DNA of 64,000 nucleotides from Kiloniellaceae bacterium (GTDB taxonomy: Bacteria; Pseudomonadota; Alphaproteobacteria; Kiloniellales; J153): NCBI GenBank assembly GCA_021776175.1, contig JAJFGJ010000032.1, positions 105,838-169,837 on the forward strand. The letters are read 5' to 3'. The notes under the pieces were generated by a model, which ran no database searches, was not told the origin of the DNA, and saw only the letters and a list, made by a program, of their open reading frames with translations. The position numbers and the translations under genes were made by a program. Positions 41,936 through 51,140 of this stretch are shown piece by piece. Position 1 is the first letter of the stretch. Each line of letters starts with the position of its first letter.

Positions 41936-42808
41936 CTACAGCACGGATACGTTCTGGCGGTCGCGGTCGCGGCCAACCAGAGTTAAATACAACGCAACGG
42001 CAGCCAGCATAATGCCGACCAGGGCAATCGCCACCGCGGAGCCGAACGGCCAATTGCGCGACTGAAGGAAAAGGTCCACCAGGGCATTGCCGACAAAGAA
42101 TACCTTGCCGCCACCTAGCAGGGCCGGGATCAGGTATTCGCCCATCAGCAGGATGAAGACCAGCAACGATCCGGTGACCAGTCCCGGCGCCGATAAGGGC
42201 AAGGTTACTTGAAAGAAGGTTCTTATGGGACTGGCGCCAAGGTCGCTGGCCGCCTCCAACAAGGATTTATCCAGCTTTTCCAGGCTAACGTAAATGGGGA
42301 GGACCATGAGGGGTAGATAACCGTAAACGATGCCGATCAAAACTGCGGTCGGCGTGTAGATCAGCCTCACATCCTCTATCCCGATCATTTCCAGGAGGCG
42401 CGGGATGCCCCGTCCGCCAAGGATATAAATCCAGGCGTAGGTGCGGATCAGAAAACTGGTCCAGAACGGAATGATAACCAGGGTCAAAAGGAAAGGCTTA
42501 GCTCCCCGCCCCGCCTTCACCGCCAAATAATAAGCCAGGGGGTAGGCGATCAACAAGCAGAGCACTGTCCCCAAGGGCGCCAGGGTAAGAGTGTTGGTGA
42601 AGGCTTTCAGGCGCGCCAGTAGATTGCCGTACTGGGCCAGGGTCAGGGCCGGCTGGTAGCCACCTGCCGGGGCCCGTTCACCCAGGCTGTAAACGGCGAT
42701 GACGACAAGCGGCATGACGAGCAACAAAAAAAACCACAGCGTCGTGGGCAATAAAAGCATTGCCGTGACCCGATTATTGGGTCCGCCGGTGTTTCCCGTT
42801 GACGCCAT
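41936..42808 (-). CDS. potB: PotB-type ABC permease
   Basis: The 290-residue permease has six helices. It shows PFWTSFLIRTYAWIYILG and the EAA loop (LDKSLLEAASDLGASPIRTFFQVTLPLSAPG) as in PotB/YdcU. It starts 27 bases after the binding-protein stop and ends 12 bases before the PotC start. Confidence 0.85.
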   Translation of the reverse strand: MASTGNTGGPNNRVTAMLLLPTTLWFFLLLVMPLVVIAVYSLGERAPAGGYQPALTLAQYGNLLARLKAFTNTLTLAPLGTVLCLLIAYPLAYYLAVKAGRGAKPFLLTLVIIPFWTSFLIRTYAWIYILGGRGIPRLLEMIGIEDVRLIYTPTAVLIGIVYGYLPLMVLPIYVSLEKLDKSLLEAASDLGASPIRTFFQVTLPLSAPGLVTGSLLVFILLMGEYLIPALLGGGKVFFVGNALVDLFLQSRNWPFGSAVAIALVGIMLAAVALYLTLVGRDRDRQNVSVL

Positions 42809-42835
42809 GCCGCTTTACCGTCCTAACCCAAAACC

Positions 42836-44002
42836 TTAAGCGGCTTTGAAACGGGCCATGATCTCGGCCCGTAGCGGATCGGTCAGCGTTACCGCCGCGC
42901 CGAACTCAAGCGCATCCAGCAGGTCCTTGGCTGGGTACATGATCGGGTCTTGGGTCATCTCCTTCGGCAAGAGAGCCGTGGTCCGTGCGTCAGGCACCGG
43001 GTAGCCATGGGCGTGGACTTCCTTTGCGTTGATCTCGGGATCAATCAGGAAGTTAATGAAGGCATAGGCCGCATCCAGGTGAGGCGCTCCTTTTGGAATG
43101 GCGTAGAAGTCGCTCCACAGCTCGCCACCTTCCTTGCCCAGAACATAATCGATCTCTGGAATATCACGGTGTAGTTGCAGGCCATCACCGGTCCAGGCGA
43201 TCGACATCCAGGCATCACCGCTACGCATGCCCGGCTGATAGTCGCTGTTGATGGCGAACAGATGCGGCTTGACGTCGAGAAGTAATTTCTCCGCGTCGGC
43301 CAATTCCTTCGGGTCCACGGAGTTGAAGGAATGCCCAAAATACTTCAAAGCATTGCCGATGGTGGTCAACTGGTAATCGTGGACCATGACCCGTCCGGTG
43401 GCCGACGTTCTGGACAGATCCCAGAATTCCTTCCAAGTGGTTGGATTGGACTTCACCTTTTTGCGGTTCAGGACGAACCCGGTGGTGCCCCAATTCTTCG
43501 GCACGGCATAGACCTTGCCATTCACTGTGCCCGGATCGATGAAGCGTTTGATATAGTGCTTTTCAACGAAATTGGGCAGCCGGGAGAGGTCCAGCGGTTC
43601 GATGAGATCCAGTTCCACATAGGTGGAAATAGTGTAATTGGTGGGAACGAAGACATCCCAGCCGGTGCCGCCAGCTTGCAACTTGGCGAGCATTTCCTCG
43701 TTGGAGCCGAAGACGCTGACCTGCACGTCGGCCCCGGTATCTTTCTTGAAAGTCTCGAAGTTGGCCGTATCGAAATAGTTCGGCCAAGTGGCCATGGAGA
43801 CCCGGTCACCGATGGATCCGGCATTGGCACCGCGTGAACCGGCAAGCATGGGCACAGCGCCCGCCATAACAGAAGTTGCCATGCCAAGCCCTGTTACACC
43901 CAGAAAGTGCCGCCTTGAAACCGAACCCCGTTCATAACGCCGAAGTTCATCCATGAACTTCTTTGCACTGATCGGCGCGTTGTCATCAATTTTCTTAGGC
44001 AT
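42836..44002 (-). CDS. potD: PotD-type periplasmic binding protein with Tat-like signal
   Basis: The ATG at 44002 gives 388 residues. A twin-arginine signal (VSRRHFLGVTGLGMATSVMAG) lies at about residues 28-48, then a spermidine/putrescine-binding fold: VSMATWPNYFDTANFETFKKD, VFVPTNYTISTYVELDLIEPLD, and VPKNWGTTGFVLN. Tat export suggests folding before transport or is a lineage habit. Substrate is likely a polyamine or other cationic amine. Confidence 0.8.
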   Translation of the reverse strand: MPKKIDDNAPISAKKFMDELRRYERGSVSRRHFLGVTGLGMATSVMAGAVPMLAGSRGANAGSIGDRVSMATWPNYFDTANFETFKKDTGADVQVSVFGSNEEMLAKLQAGGTGWDVFVPTNYTISTYVELDLIEPLDLSRLPNFVEKHYIKRFIDPGTVNGKVYAVPKNWGTTGFVLNRKKVKSNPTTWKEFWDLSRTSATGRVMVHDYQLTTIGNALKYFGHSFNSVDPKELADAEKLLLDVKPHLFAINSDYQPGMRSGDAWMSIAWTGDGLQLHRDIPEIDYVLGKEGGELWSDFYAIPKGAPHLDAAYAFINFLIDPEINAKEVHAHGYPVPDARTTALLPKEMTQDPIMYPAKDLLDALEFGAAVTLTDPLRAEIMARFKAA

Positions 44003-44040
44003 GTTGTTGGTGCTCCCTTTGATAGTGTTCCGCCTTATCA

Positions 44041-45216
44041 TCATCCAATTTTGGGAACCGGAACGGCGGTTGGACGGCCCCCCTTAGACGTATCTTCCAG
44101 TGCCAGCGCCGAAGATTCTTTCCATCCGACGTTGACGAAATCGCCAGGGGAAAACCCCCCGGAAACCGATTCAGCATGTTTCGAGGCGAGGACTAGGATG
44201 TTGCCAAAGCCTTCCGCCTCAACCAGGTATTCCGTCTGGTCACCAAGGAAAATTCTGTTTTTAATCCGTGCTGTTGTCTCAACATCGGTTGTTAGACTTG
44301 CGCTGCCGTTGGCTTTTTCGATGTGAATTAGTTCAGGCCGGATGGCGATAACTCCCGCCGCATTCCGGTTCAAAGACTCCACCCCTCGGGGATTGCGACC
44401 ACGAAGGACGCGCCCGCTGGCTAATCTGATGACTGCCCCACTGGTGTCGGCTTCGGCGATTTCGCCATCGAAAAAATTTGATTTACCGACAAAATCGGCA
44501 ACGTATCGATTGATGGGTTCATCGTAGAGGTCCCGTGCCCCGCCCATCTGAATAATTCGTCCTTCATCCATCAGATAGATGGTGTCACTCATGGAAAGCG
44601 CCTCTTCTTGGTCATGAGTAACCAGAACGAAAGTGATCCCAACATCGCGTTGCAGGGTCTGCAACTCGATCTGCATATCCTGGCGCAACTTGCGGTCCAG
44701 TGCCGCCAGCGGCTCGTCAAGAAGCAAGACCGTTGGCCGATTGATTAGCGCCCGAGCCAGGGCGACCCGCTGCTGCTGTCCCCCCGACAATTCCCAGGTC
44801 CGTCGTTTTTCGAAACCTTGAAGGCGTACCAGTTCCAGCATTTCGCCCACACGGGCGGTGATTTCCGTCTTGCTGGGACGTGGCTTCAACTGGCGCAGAC
44901 CGAAACCGATATTTTCGGCGACGGTAAAATGGGGGAACAGGGAATAGTTTTGGAACACCATGTTGACGGGGCGTTTGTGCGGCGGTACGCCGACCACCGA
45001 TGCGCCACCGATCCTGACATCGCCGGCGTTTGGCTGTTCGAACCCGGCAATCAGCCTGAGTGAAGTGGTTTTACCGCAACCCGAGGGGCCGAGGAGCGAG
45101 ACGAATGATCCGCTGGAAACCTCGAGGTCCATATCGTCAACGGCCAGTATGTCGCCATACCGCTTGGTGACACCGTGGAATTCCACATCCACTGTACCGT
45201 TGATTGTCTCAACCAC
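44041..45216 (-). CDS. potA: PotA-type ABC ATPase
   Basis: It starts with GTG behind a strong GGAGGGG site. The 391-residue ATPase has Walker A GPSGCGKTTS, the Q loop, signature LSGGQQQRVALARAL, Walker B LLLDEPLAALD and a C-terminal TOBE domain (about 290-370). It is first in a four-gene importer operon and divergent from the LuxR-type regulator. Confidence 0.9.
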   Translation of the reverse strand: MVETINGTVDVEFHGVTKRYGDILAVDDMDLEVSSGSFVSLLGPSGCGKTTSLRLIAGFEQPNAGDVRIGGASVVGVPPHKRPVNMVFQNYSLFPHFTVAENIGFGLRQLKPRPSKTEITARVGEMLELVRLQGFEKRRTWELSGGQQQRVALARALINRPTVLLLDEPLAALDRKLRQDMQIELQTLQRDVGITFVLVTHDQEEALSMSDTIYLMDEGRIIQMGGARDLYDEPINRYVADFVGKSNFFDGEIAEADTSGAVIRLASGRVLRGRNPRGVESLNRNAAGVIAIRPELIHIEKANGSASLTTDVETTARIKNRIFLGDQTEYLVEAEGFGNILVLASKHAESVSGGFSPGDFVNVGWKESSALALEDTSKGGRPTAVPVPKIG

Positions 45217-45368
45217 GCTGATATCCCCTCCTGGTATTCGCTATTTCCATGCGTACTCGGAAGGTGCCTTCCTTGTTACTAATGCATAAAGCCCACGATC
45301 ACTCTTCGTCTGCCGATCCGAAAACGGGCTTTCTTCAGGCAAAATATCGATAATCCATGGCTCGCGTA

Positions 45369-45388
45369 TATACCTCCAGAGGGGTATA
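45369..45388. promoter_or_regulatory. Imperfect palindrome before the LuxR-type gene
   Basis: TATACCTC-CA-GAGGGGTATA is an inverted repeat with a two-base bulge in the right arm. It sits 28 bases before the LuxR-type start in the 199-base divergent gap 45217-45415. LuxR-family operators are about 20-base dyads, so autoregulation or control of the Pot operon is plausible. Confidence 0.4.
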
Positions 45389-45415
45389 ACTCTAAAAACG
45401 CCGCGCTTAGGGGGT

Positions 45416-46324
45416 ATGCGCAAGATTATGACTACTCATCAAGGACATAAGCGTTTGGCTCAGAAGCCAATTTCCGCCGCGGCCTTACCCGAATGGCATT
45501 CGGCCCTCGGAATGGCCATCAAGCATTTAAACTCCGCCGCCTTTCCCGACCGTCTGGTGAATGCCCTTTCAAAGATTGTTGGGTTCAACCATTCGGTCAT
45601 GTTCGCCTATCGGGGAACCGACCAGCCACTGGCCCTTTACGATACCTTTACGCCCGAGCAGCGGGAGGTGTTCGTAACTATGTACCAGGCGGGTCCGTAT
45701 CTGTTGGACCCCTTCTATCAAGCCTACCGTAACAAGACCGAGCCCGGATTGTACCGAATAAAACAATTGGCGCCAGATCGTTTCTATCAAAGCGAATACT
45801 TCAGATCCTATTACATTCAAACCGGATTAAAGGAGGAGATCGGGTATCTTCTCGATGTGCCCGGTGGAATCACGATCGTCATTTCCCTGATGCGGTCGAA
45901 GGCCAGCCCCGTGTTCAACGAAAGGGAAATGACGCTCCTGCATGGGGTCGAACCGGTCGTCCGCGCCCTGGCAATTCGGCAATGGTCCAGCCTGGAGCAA
46001 GGTTGGTCGGGAGAACGTTGGTATCCGGGCATGGCGGCGCTGGAAACTATAATCGACAATGCCTTCCCGGGCTTTGGCCGCTCAATTCTTACACCGCGAG
46101 AATGCGAAGTGGTCGGTTTGGTACTTCGCGGACATTCGTCGGATTCGATTTCGCATCAGTTAGGGATCGCTCAGGGAACGGTAAAGATCCACCGTAAGAA
46201 TATCTACAACAAGCTAAGGATTTCATCGCAATCTGAATTGTTCTCGCTATTTATTTCATCCCTGTACACCGATGACCAGAAGGCGCCCAGCATAGCAAAA
46301 TCATCCACACCACCGACGACCTGA
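45416..46324 (+). CDS. LuxR-family regulator
   Basis: The 302-residue protein has an N-terminal sensor region (about 30-190, GAF/autoinducer-like) and a C-terminal GerE helix-turn-helix (about 225-285: LTPRECEVVGLVLRGHSSDS, then ISHQLGIAQGTVKIHRKNIY). No LuxI synthase gene is present in the window, and the sensor does not show clear acyl-homoserine-lactone residues. It is divergent from the PotDBCA operon. A start at 45428 (MTTHQ) is possible because the GGGGG site is too close to the first ATG. Confidence 0.8.
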   Translation: MRKIMTTHQGHKRLAQKPISAAALPEWHSALGMAIKHLNSAAFPDRLVNALSKIVGFNHSVMFAYRGTDQPLALYDTFTPEQREVFVTMYQAGPYLLDPFYQAYRNKTEPGLYRIKQLAPDRFYQSEYFRSYYIQTGLKEEIGYLLDVPGGITIVISLMRSKASPVFNEREMTLLHGVEPVVRALAIRQWSSLEQGWSGERWYPGMAALETIIDNAFPGFGRSILTPRECEVVGLVLRGHSSDSISHQLGIAQGTVKIHRKNIYNKLRISSQSELFSLFISSLYTDDQKAPSIAKSSTPPTT

Positions 46325-46391
46325 TCCCCGCTGCTGACATCAGGCAGTTACCATGACAGCACCTTTAACATTACGAAACGAGGGTGATCAC

Positions 46392-46730
46392 TCACTTACC
46401 CCATTCGCAGACAAGTAGGACGCAGCCCTTTAGCGAACGTGAATTGTGTCGACTTCCAGGTTCATAACTGACGAAATCTCCAGATTCAAAAATGGTACCA
46501 TCGTCATCTATAAGATCCCCTTGCAGGACGTAGAAATCTTCGACGCCCTCGTGAACATGGAAGATGGTTTCGCTGTCTGGCCCCATGCGCATGAGATAAC
46601 AACCGTTCCCGGTCGCTCTGTTGTAGCTTAAGGGTATTAAGCCGAACTCCGGCTGCTCCGATCCTTCAAGATCATAGGGCCCGAATTCCAATTCGTTCGT
46701 GCGATAGTGGCGGCGTTTTTCAGCGGGCAT
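46392..46730 (-). CDS. Small cupin-domain protein
   Basis: The 112-residue single-domain cupin has metal-site motif one (GPDSETIFHVHEGVEDFYVLQGD with H-x-H-x(3-4)-E) and a second barrel motif with SYEPGSRHNS. A GGAGG site lies 5 bases before the ATG. It stands alone, with a 169-base upstream region carrying an 11-base palindrome. Enzyme or sensor role unknown. Confidence 0.75.
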   Translation of the reverse strand: MPAEKRRHYRTNELEFGPYDLEGSEQPEFGLIPLSYNRATGNGCYLMRMGPDSETIFHVHEGVEDFYVLQGDLIDDDGTIFESGDFVSYEPGSRHNSRSLKGCVLLVCEWGK

Positions 46731-46776
46731 GCCATCCTCCCTGAAGTAATAGTTTCCTTTATATTTATCGGCTCGT

Positions 46777-46787
46777 TACGTGACGTA
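46777..46787. promoter_or_regulatory. Palindrome TACGT-G-ACGTA upstream of the cupin gene
   Basis: The perfect 11-base palindrome is 47 bases before the cupin start on the minus strand. It lies in the 169-base gap 46731-46899, which otherwise shows no gene. Confidence 0.3.
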
Positions 46788-46899
46788 CTCCCCGCTGTTC
46801 ACGACCTGCGCCCATATGTCAGGTACAGAATGGCGTGTAGAATATCGCATACCTACTCGATCAACGGTGCTGTCAACATAGCGAAGTCAGGTCGCAGCT

Positions 46900-48318
46900 C
46901 TAGCCATTCCATAGACCTTCTTGGTGGACCTCTTCCATGGCGCGCTCGACGCCGATGCGCAAGATGGAAACGAGATCGTCAATCTGCGGCCGGGTGATGA
47001 TCAGCGGCGGCGACAGCACGCACATGTTGATCAGCGGCCGGACGATGAGCCCCAAGGCCTGGCAGTGCCGGTCGATGCGCGCCCCAATTTCGTAGTCCAA
47101 AGCCAGCGAATCTTTACCCTCTCGGCCGATCGCGCATTCGACGCAGCCCATGAGCCCCATACCGCGTACATCGCCAACGATAGGGATATCGGTAAGGGCG
47201 CGCAGCCGCTCTTGAAAATAGGGGCCGACCGCGCGCACATGCTCGAGGATTTTGTCACGCTCCATGATCTCGATGTTCTTGAGCGCCGCCGCGCAGGCCA
47301 CGGGATGGCCCGAGTAAGTAAAGCCGTTGGCGAAATATCCGTCCCCGGCTTGCTCCCCGCTTAACTGCTCAATCAGCCGGTCCGAGATAAGCACCGCGCC
47401 AAGCGGCACGTAGGCCGAGGTGATACCCTTGGCCACCGTGATGATATCTGGAACCACACCGAAGACGGCCTCGCAAGAGAAGAAGTGCCCCAAGCGTCCG
47501 AAAGCGGTCACCACTTCGTCCGCGATGTAGAGCACATCGTACTTGCGGCAAACCTCTAGGCATTTCACGTGATAGCCGGGCGGCGGCATGATCACGCCAC
47601 CGGAAGCCAGGATCGGCTCGGCGATGAAGGCGGCTACCTTGTCCGCACCCAGCTCGAGGATTTTGTTCTCAAGGTCCGCGACCTTGGCGTCGCAAAAATC
47701 CTCGACGGTCATGCCCTCGGGGCGCCGATAGGGATTGGGTGACGGCAGGTGGTGAATGAAACCGGTCTCGAAATCGAGGTGATTCTTATCGCGCGCCTTT
47801 CCCGAGCATGAAGCCGATAGGTAGGTGCTGCCATGGTAAGCGTCCTGGCGCGAAATGATGTGTTTTTTCTCCGGCCGGCCAAGACAGTTATTCAGGTACA
47901 TGACGAAGCGCAGGGCCGAATCCACCGCGGTCGAGCCGCCGGTCGTGTAGAATACATGGTTGAGGTCGCCGGGGGCCATCTCAGCCAACTTTTCGCTCAG
48001 CTCCGCCGCCGGCGCGTTGCCCAGGCTCCAGGGCGTGTAATAGGACAGGCGCCGGATCTGCTCCGCGACCGCATCGGCGATCTCACCGTTGCCGTGGCCG
48101 ATGTTGACGCACCACATGCCGCCCGGCCCGTCGATCAGCCGGTTACCGTCGGTATCGTAAATGTAGATACCTTGCGCATGGGCGGCGATGGTCCGCTCGA
48201 TCTTGCCGGCGGTCTGGAAGTTTTCCCAGGGATGAATCCAATGGCGATCCTGAGCGCGGAGCCGCTCGGTTTCAAAGGGCTGATTGGAACGCGGGCTATG
48301 CGTGGGCCTTACTTTCAT
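46900..48318 (-). CDS. Class III omega-aminotransferase
   Basis: The 472-residue PLP enzyme shows HPWENFQTAG, GMWCVNIGHGNGEIADAV, TTGGSTAVDSALRF, the aspartate in YIADEVVTAFGRLG and the PLP lysine in TVAKGITSAYVPLGA. The N-terminal WCVNIG pattern is like SpuC/taurine-type aminotransferases. It removes an amino group from an omega-amino compound. It is last in the four-gene flavoprotein/GcvT-like operon, 63 bases after the previous gene. Confidence 0.85.
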   Translation of the reverse strand: MKVRPTHSPRSNQPFETERLRAQDRHWIHPWENFQTAGKIERTIAAHAQGIYIYDTDGNRLIDGPGGMWCVNIGHGNGEIADAVAEQIRRLSYYTPWSLGNAPAAELSEKLAEMAPGDLNHVFYTTGGSTAVDSALRFVMYLNNCLGRPEKKHIISRQDAYHGSTYLSASCSGKARDKNHLDFETGFIHHLPSPNPYRRPEGMTVEDFCDAKVADLENKILELGADKVAAFIAEPILASGGVIMPPPGYHVKCLEVCRKYDVLYIADEVVTAFGRLGHFFSCEAVFGVVPDIITVAKGITSAYVPLGAVLISDRLIEQLSGEQAGDGYFANGFTYSGHPVACAAALKNIEIMERDKILEHVRAVGPYFQERLRALTDIPIVGDVRGMGLMGCVECAIGREGKDSLALDYEIGARIDRHCQALGLIVRPLINMCVLSPPLIITRPQIDDLVSILRIGVERAMEEVHQEGLWNG

Positions 48319-48381
48319 CTCGGTTTACCTTGCAGCCTTTCGCTGACGGTTATCGACGGGATAGCAACTTCTCGGCATGGC

Positions 48382-49569
48382 TCAATAATCCAACGGCGGT
48401 GTCGCCGAACGGCGCGGCGGCTTGAAGAAAGGCCGCGCGGCGATCCGGCAAGGCGCCATCGCCTTTTCCCATTTTCGTTCCTTGTCGACATAGATTTCGA
48501 CCCAAAGTCCCTCCGTCATGGTGTCGTAGGGACGGTCGAGAGTCGCGATGGCGATGTTACGCTTGCAGGTTGGCGACCACATGGCCGAGGTCACGGCACC
48601 GACCTGCTTCGACCTACCGGCATAGATCAGGGCGTCACGGGCCGGCTTGTTACCCGCGATATCGAGTCCAACCACCCTGCGCCCCCGCCCCCGTTCCTTT
48701 TCCGCGAGCAAGGCGCGCCGGCCGACGAAGTGTCCCTTGCCGAAATCGACCAGCCAGTCGAGCCCCAGTTCGAACGGCGACCGGCCCCGGCTTGGCCGGA
48801 GCGCCTCGCCGGCGGGCATGAAATCGACCAAGGGGACAATGAATCCGGCCTCGATCCGGGCGAGATCTAGAGCTCGCGAGCCGATCGGGCGGATGCCGTA
48901 AGCCTGGCCCGCTTCCATCAGACGGTCCCACAAGGACACGGCCTTTTCCGATGCAAGCCAGAATTCATAACCGAGATCGCCGGTGAAGCCGGTCCGCGAA
49001 ATGGTCATGGGCCCGCCGTCGAAATCGAAATGGGTCATGTCGAAGGGCTTCAACGTCCTGCAGTCGTTAAGCCCCAACGCCTGCACAACTTTGAAGGAAC
49101 GGGGGCCTTGCAGGGAGATCGCCGCGATCCGCTCGCTGACGTCCTCGATGTTTACGTCGTAACCTATGGCGCAATCTAGGAACCAGCAGAGGTGCCGCTC
49201 CTGCGAGCAGATGCGGAATTCGTCTGGCCCAAAGCGGAAGATTGTCCCGTCGTCCAGGACCTTGCCGAGATCGTCGCACCACACCGCGTAGGCAACCCGG
49301 CCCGGGCGCAAGCCGTCCACGTCGCGGGTCACGAGCCGGCTGACGTAGCGCGCCGCATCGGGCCCGCTCACCCGATATTTGCGCATCGGCGACAGATCGA
49401 AGAGCGTCGCGGCATTGCGGATCGCGAAATATTCGTGCTCGGTATTGAGATAGGTGTCGACGCTGGCATAACCGCCCCAACGGGTCCATTCGTTGCCCAG
49501 GCAAAGCGGCGCCGTCCGGCTATGGAGCGGGGATTCGAGCAGCGGCGCCTTATAGGGAGGCTGGGTCAT
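48382..49569 (-). CDS. Aminomethyltransferase-fold protein (GcvT/DmdA-like)
   Basis: The 395-residue protein has the THF-dependent GcvT fold: GGYASVDTYLNTEHEYFAIRN, DLSPMRKYRVSGPDA, SRTGFTGDLGYEFWLA and the C-terminal MWSPTCKRNIAIA. Family members move a methyl or methylene group from glycine-cleavage, sarcosine, dimethylglycine or DMSP-type substrates to tetrahydrofolate. No GcvP or GcvH lies nearby, so it is not a glycine-cleavage copy. Its start overlaps the flavoprotein stop by 4 bases. Confidence 0.8.
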   Translation of the reverse strand: MTQPPYKAPLLESPLHSRTAPLCLGNEWTRWGGYASVDTYLNTEHEYFAIRNAATLFDLSPMRKYRVSGPDAARYVSRLVTRDVDGLRPGRVAYAVWCDDLGKVLDDGTIFRFGPDEFRICSQERHLCWFLDCAIGYDVNIEDVSERIAAISLQGPRSFKVVQALGLNDCRTLKPFDMTHFDFDGGPMTISRTGFTGDLGYEFWLASEKAVSLWDRLMEAGQAYGIRPIGSRALDLARIEAGFIVPLVDFMPAGEALRPSRGRSPFELGLDWLVDFGKGHFVGRRALLAEKERGRGRRVVGLDIAGNKPARDALIYAGRSKQVGAVTSAMWSPTCKRNIAIATLDRPYDTMTEGLWVEIYVDKERKWEKAMAPCRIAARPFFKPPRRSATPPLDY

Positions 49570-51140
49570 GCCACCCCCTCCATCGCCATCACTTGGCGCG
49601 CCGCGTTCCGCCCCGCCGCCGCCATGACGCCGCCGCCGGGATGCGCGCCGGCACCGCAGAGATAGAGGCCGGGAAGCGGTGTGGCGTACTGCGCCGCGCC
49701 GGGCACCGGGCGCAGCATCAAGAGCTGATCGAGCGCCAGGTCGCCGTGATGCCAGTGACCGCCGGTCATGCCGTAGTCGCGCTCTAGATCGAGCGGCGTG
49801 ACGACCTGGCGCGCCAGGATGCGTCTGGGAAGATCGGGCGCGTATGCGGCAATTGTCTCGACCGCCAGGTCGGTGAAAGCCTCCCGCGCATCGTCCCAGT
49901 TCCGCTTCAGGTCGTAGGGAGCGTATTGCACGACGGCCGACAGTACATGCTTTCCTTCCGGCGCCAGAGAACGGTCGTGGATCGAGGGGATCGTGATCTC
50001 GACCGCCGGATGTTCGGAATACTCGCCGTATTTGCTATGATTGAAGGCCCGTTCCAAATAGTCGATCCCGGGCGCGATAACCAACCGTCCGCCCATATCC
50101 GCTTCCTTGAGCCCGGCGAAGGACGGCAAGCCATCCAAGGCCAGGTTCAGCTTCGCCACGAGACCGCGCTGGCGCAGATTGGAAACCCGGCGGACAAAGC
50201 CTGTGTCCAGATGTTCGGCGCCAAGCAGGGACAGGAAAGTGACCCGGGGGTCCGCGTTGGAAACCACCGTCGGGGCCGCGAACCGTTCACCCGATCGCAG
50301 TTCGACCCCCGAAGTCCGGTCTTCCTCGGCCAGGATCCGTGCCACCGGAGCACCGCAACGAATCTCGGCACCGCTCGCCCGCGCGGCGCTGGCGAGGGCC
50401 TGAGTTAACGAGCCCATGCCGCCGCGCGGATGGGCCAGCGCGCCGCGCAAACCTCCGGCCTCGCCCGCCAGGCGGTAGAGCAGAGTGAAGACGCTGCCCG
50501 GCGAGCGCGGGCCGAAACTGGTGCCCAGCACGCCATCCAGGGCCAAAGCCCCCTTCACCAGGTCGGACTCGAACGCCTCCTCCAGGATATCCGCGACGTT
50601 CATGCCGATGACGCGCAGAAACTCCCGCATCTCCTGGCGCCCAAGCTTGCGGACCGCCCAAGCGAGCTTGATCAGCGTGAGGCGGTCCTGGCGGCCGCCG
50701 CCGCCCAACCGCGGCGGCACGGCCGTCAGGAACGGTTGCAAGACCGCGGCATAACTCATGAACCGCCGGTAGAACGCCGGCAGGGCGGCGGCGTCCGCGG
50801 CGCTGTGCGCTGTGAGCGACTCCATGACCTGATCCCGGCGCAGGACCACATGCTTGCCGCCGGTGTCCAGTGCGACCGTGGGTATGTCGCTGGCCGAAAG
50901 CGATAGGCCGTGGCGCGTTAGATCCAGATCGGCGATGACCTTTGGGTGGAGCGAATGCAGAAGGTGCGCGCAGGCCGAGACGGTGAATCCGGGCGCGATT
51001 TCCCGATTGGCCGCCGCGCCGCCGACATCGGAAGCGGCCTCGAGCACCAGGACACGCCGGGCGGCCTTGGCCAGATAGGCGGCGCAGGCCAATCCGTTAT
51101 GGCCGCCGCCGACCACGATCACATCGAAAGCCGCGCTCAT
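49566..51140 (-). CDS. PYROXD2/phytoene-desaturase-like FAD oxidoreductase
   Basis: The ATG at 51140 overlaps the upstream stop and gives 524 residues. The FAD-binding start is FDVIVVGGGHNGLACAAYLA, and the C-terminal FAD motif is YLCGAGAHPGGGVMAAAGRNAA. Similar proteins are annotated as phytoene dehydrogenase or PYROXD2. No carotenoid genes are seen, so an amine or amino-acid oxidation role is more likely. It is a paralogue of the gene before it (about 40% by eye). Confidence 0.75.
   Translation of the reverse strand: MSAAFDVIVVGGGHNGLACAAYLAKAARRVLVLEAASDVGGAAANREIAPGFTVSACAHLLHSLHPKVIADLDLTRHGLSLSASDIPTVALDTGGKHVVLRRDQVMESLTAHSAADAAALPAFYRRFMSYAAVLQPFLTAVPPRLGGGGRQDRLTLIKLAWAVRKLGRQEMREFLRVIGMNVADILEEAFESDLVKGALALDGVLGTSFGPRSPGSVFTLLYRLAGEAGGLRGALAHPRGGMGSLTQALASAARASGAEIRCGAPVARILAEEDRTSGVELRSGERFAAPTVVSNADPRVTFLSLLGAEHLDTGFVRRVSNLRQRGLVAKLNLALDGLPSFAGLKEADMGGRLVIAPGIDYLERAFNHSKYGEYSEHPAVEITIPSIHDRSLAPEGKHVLSAVVQYAPYDLKRNWDDAREAFTDLAVETIAAYAPDLPRRILARQVVTPLDLERDYGMTGGHWHHGDLALDQLLMLRPVPGAAQYATPLPGLYLCGAGAHPGGGVMAAAGRNAARQVMAMEGVA

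Noticed and set aside
48382..49569. Glycine cleavage T protein with possible glycine riboswitch
   Set aside because: No gcvH or gcvP is near, and the gene overlaps the upstream stop, leaving no room for a leader riboswitch.
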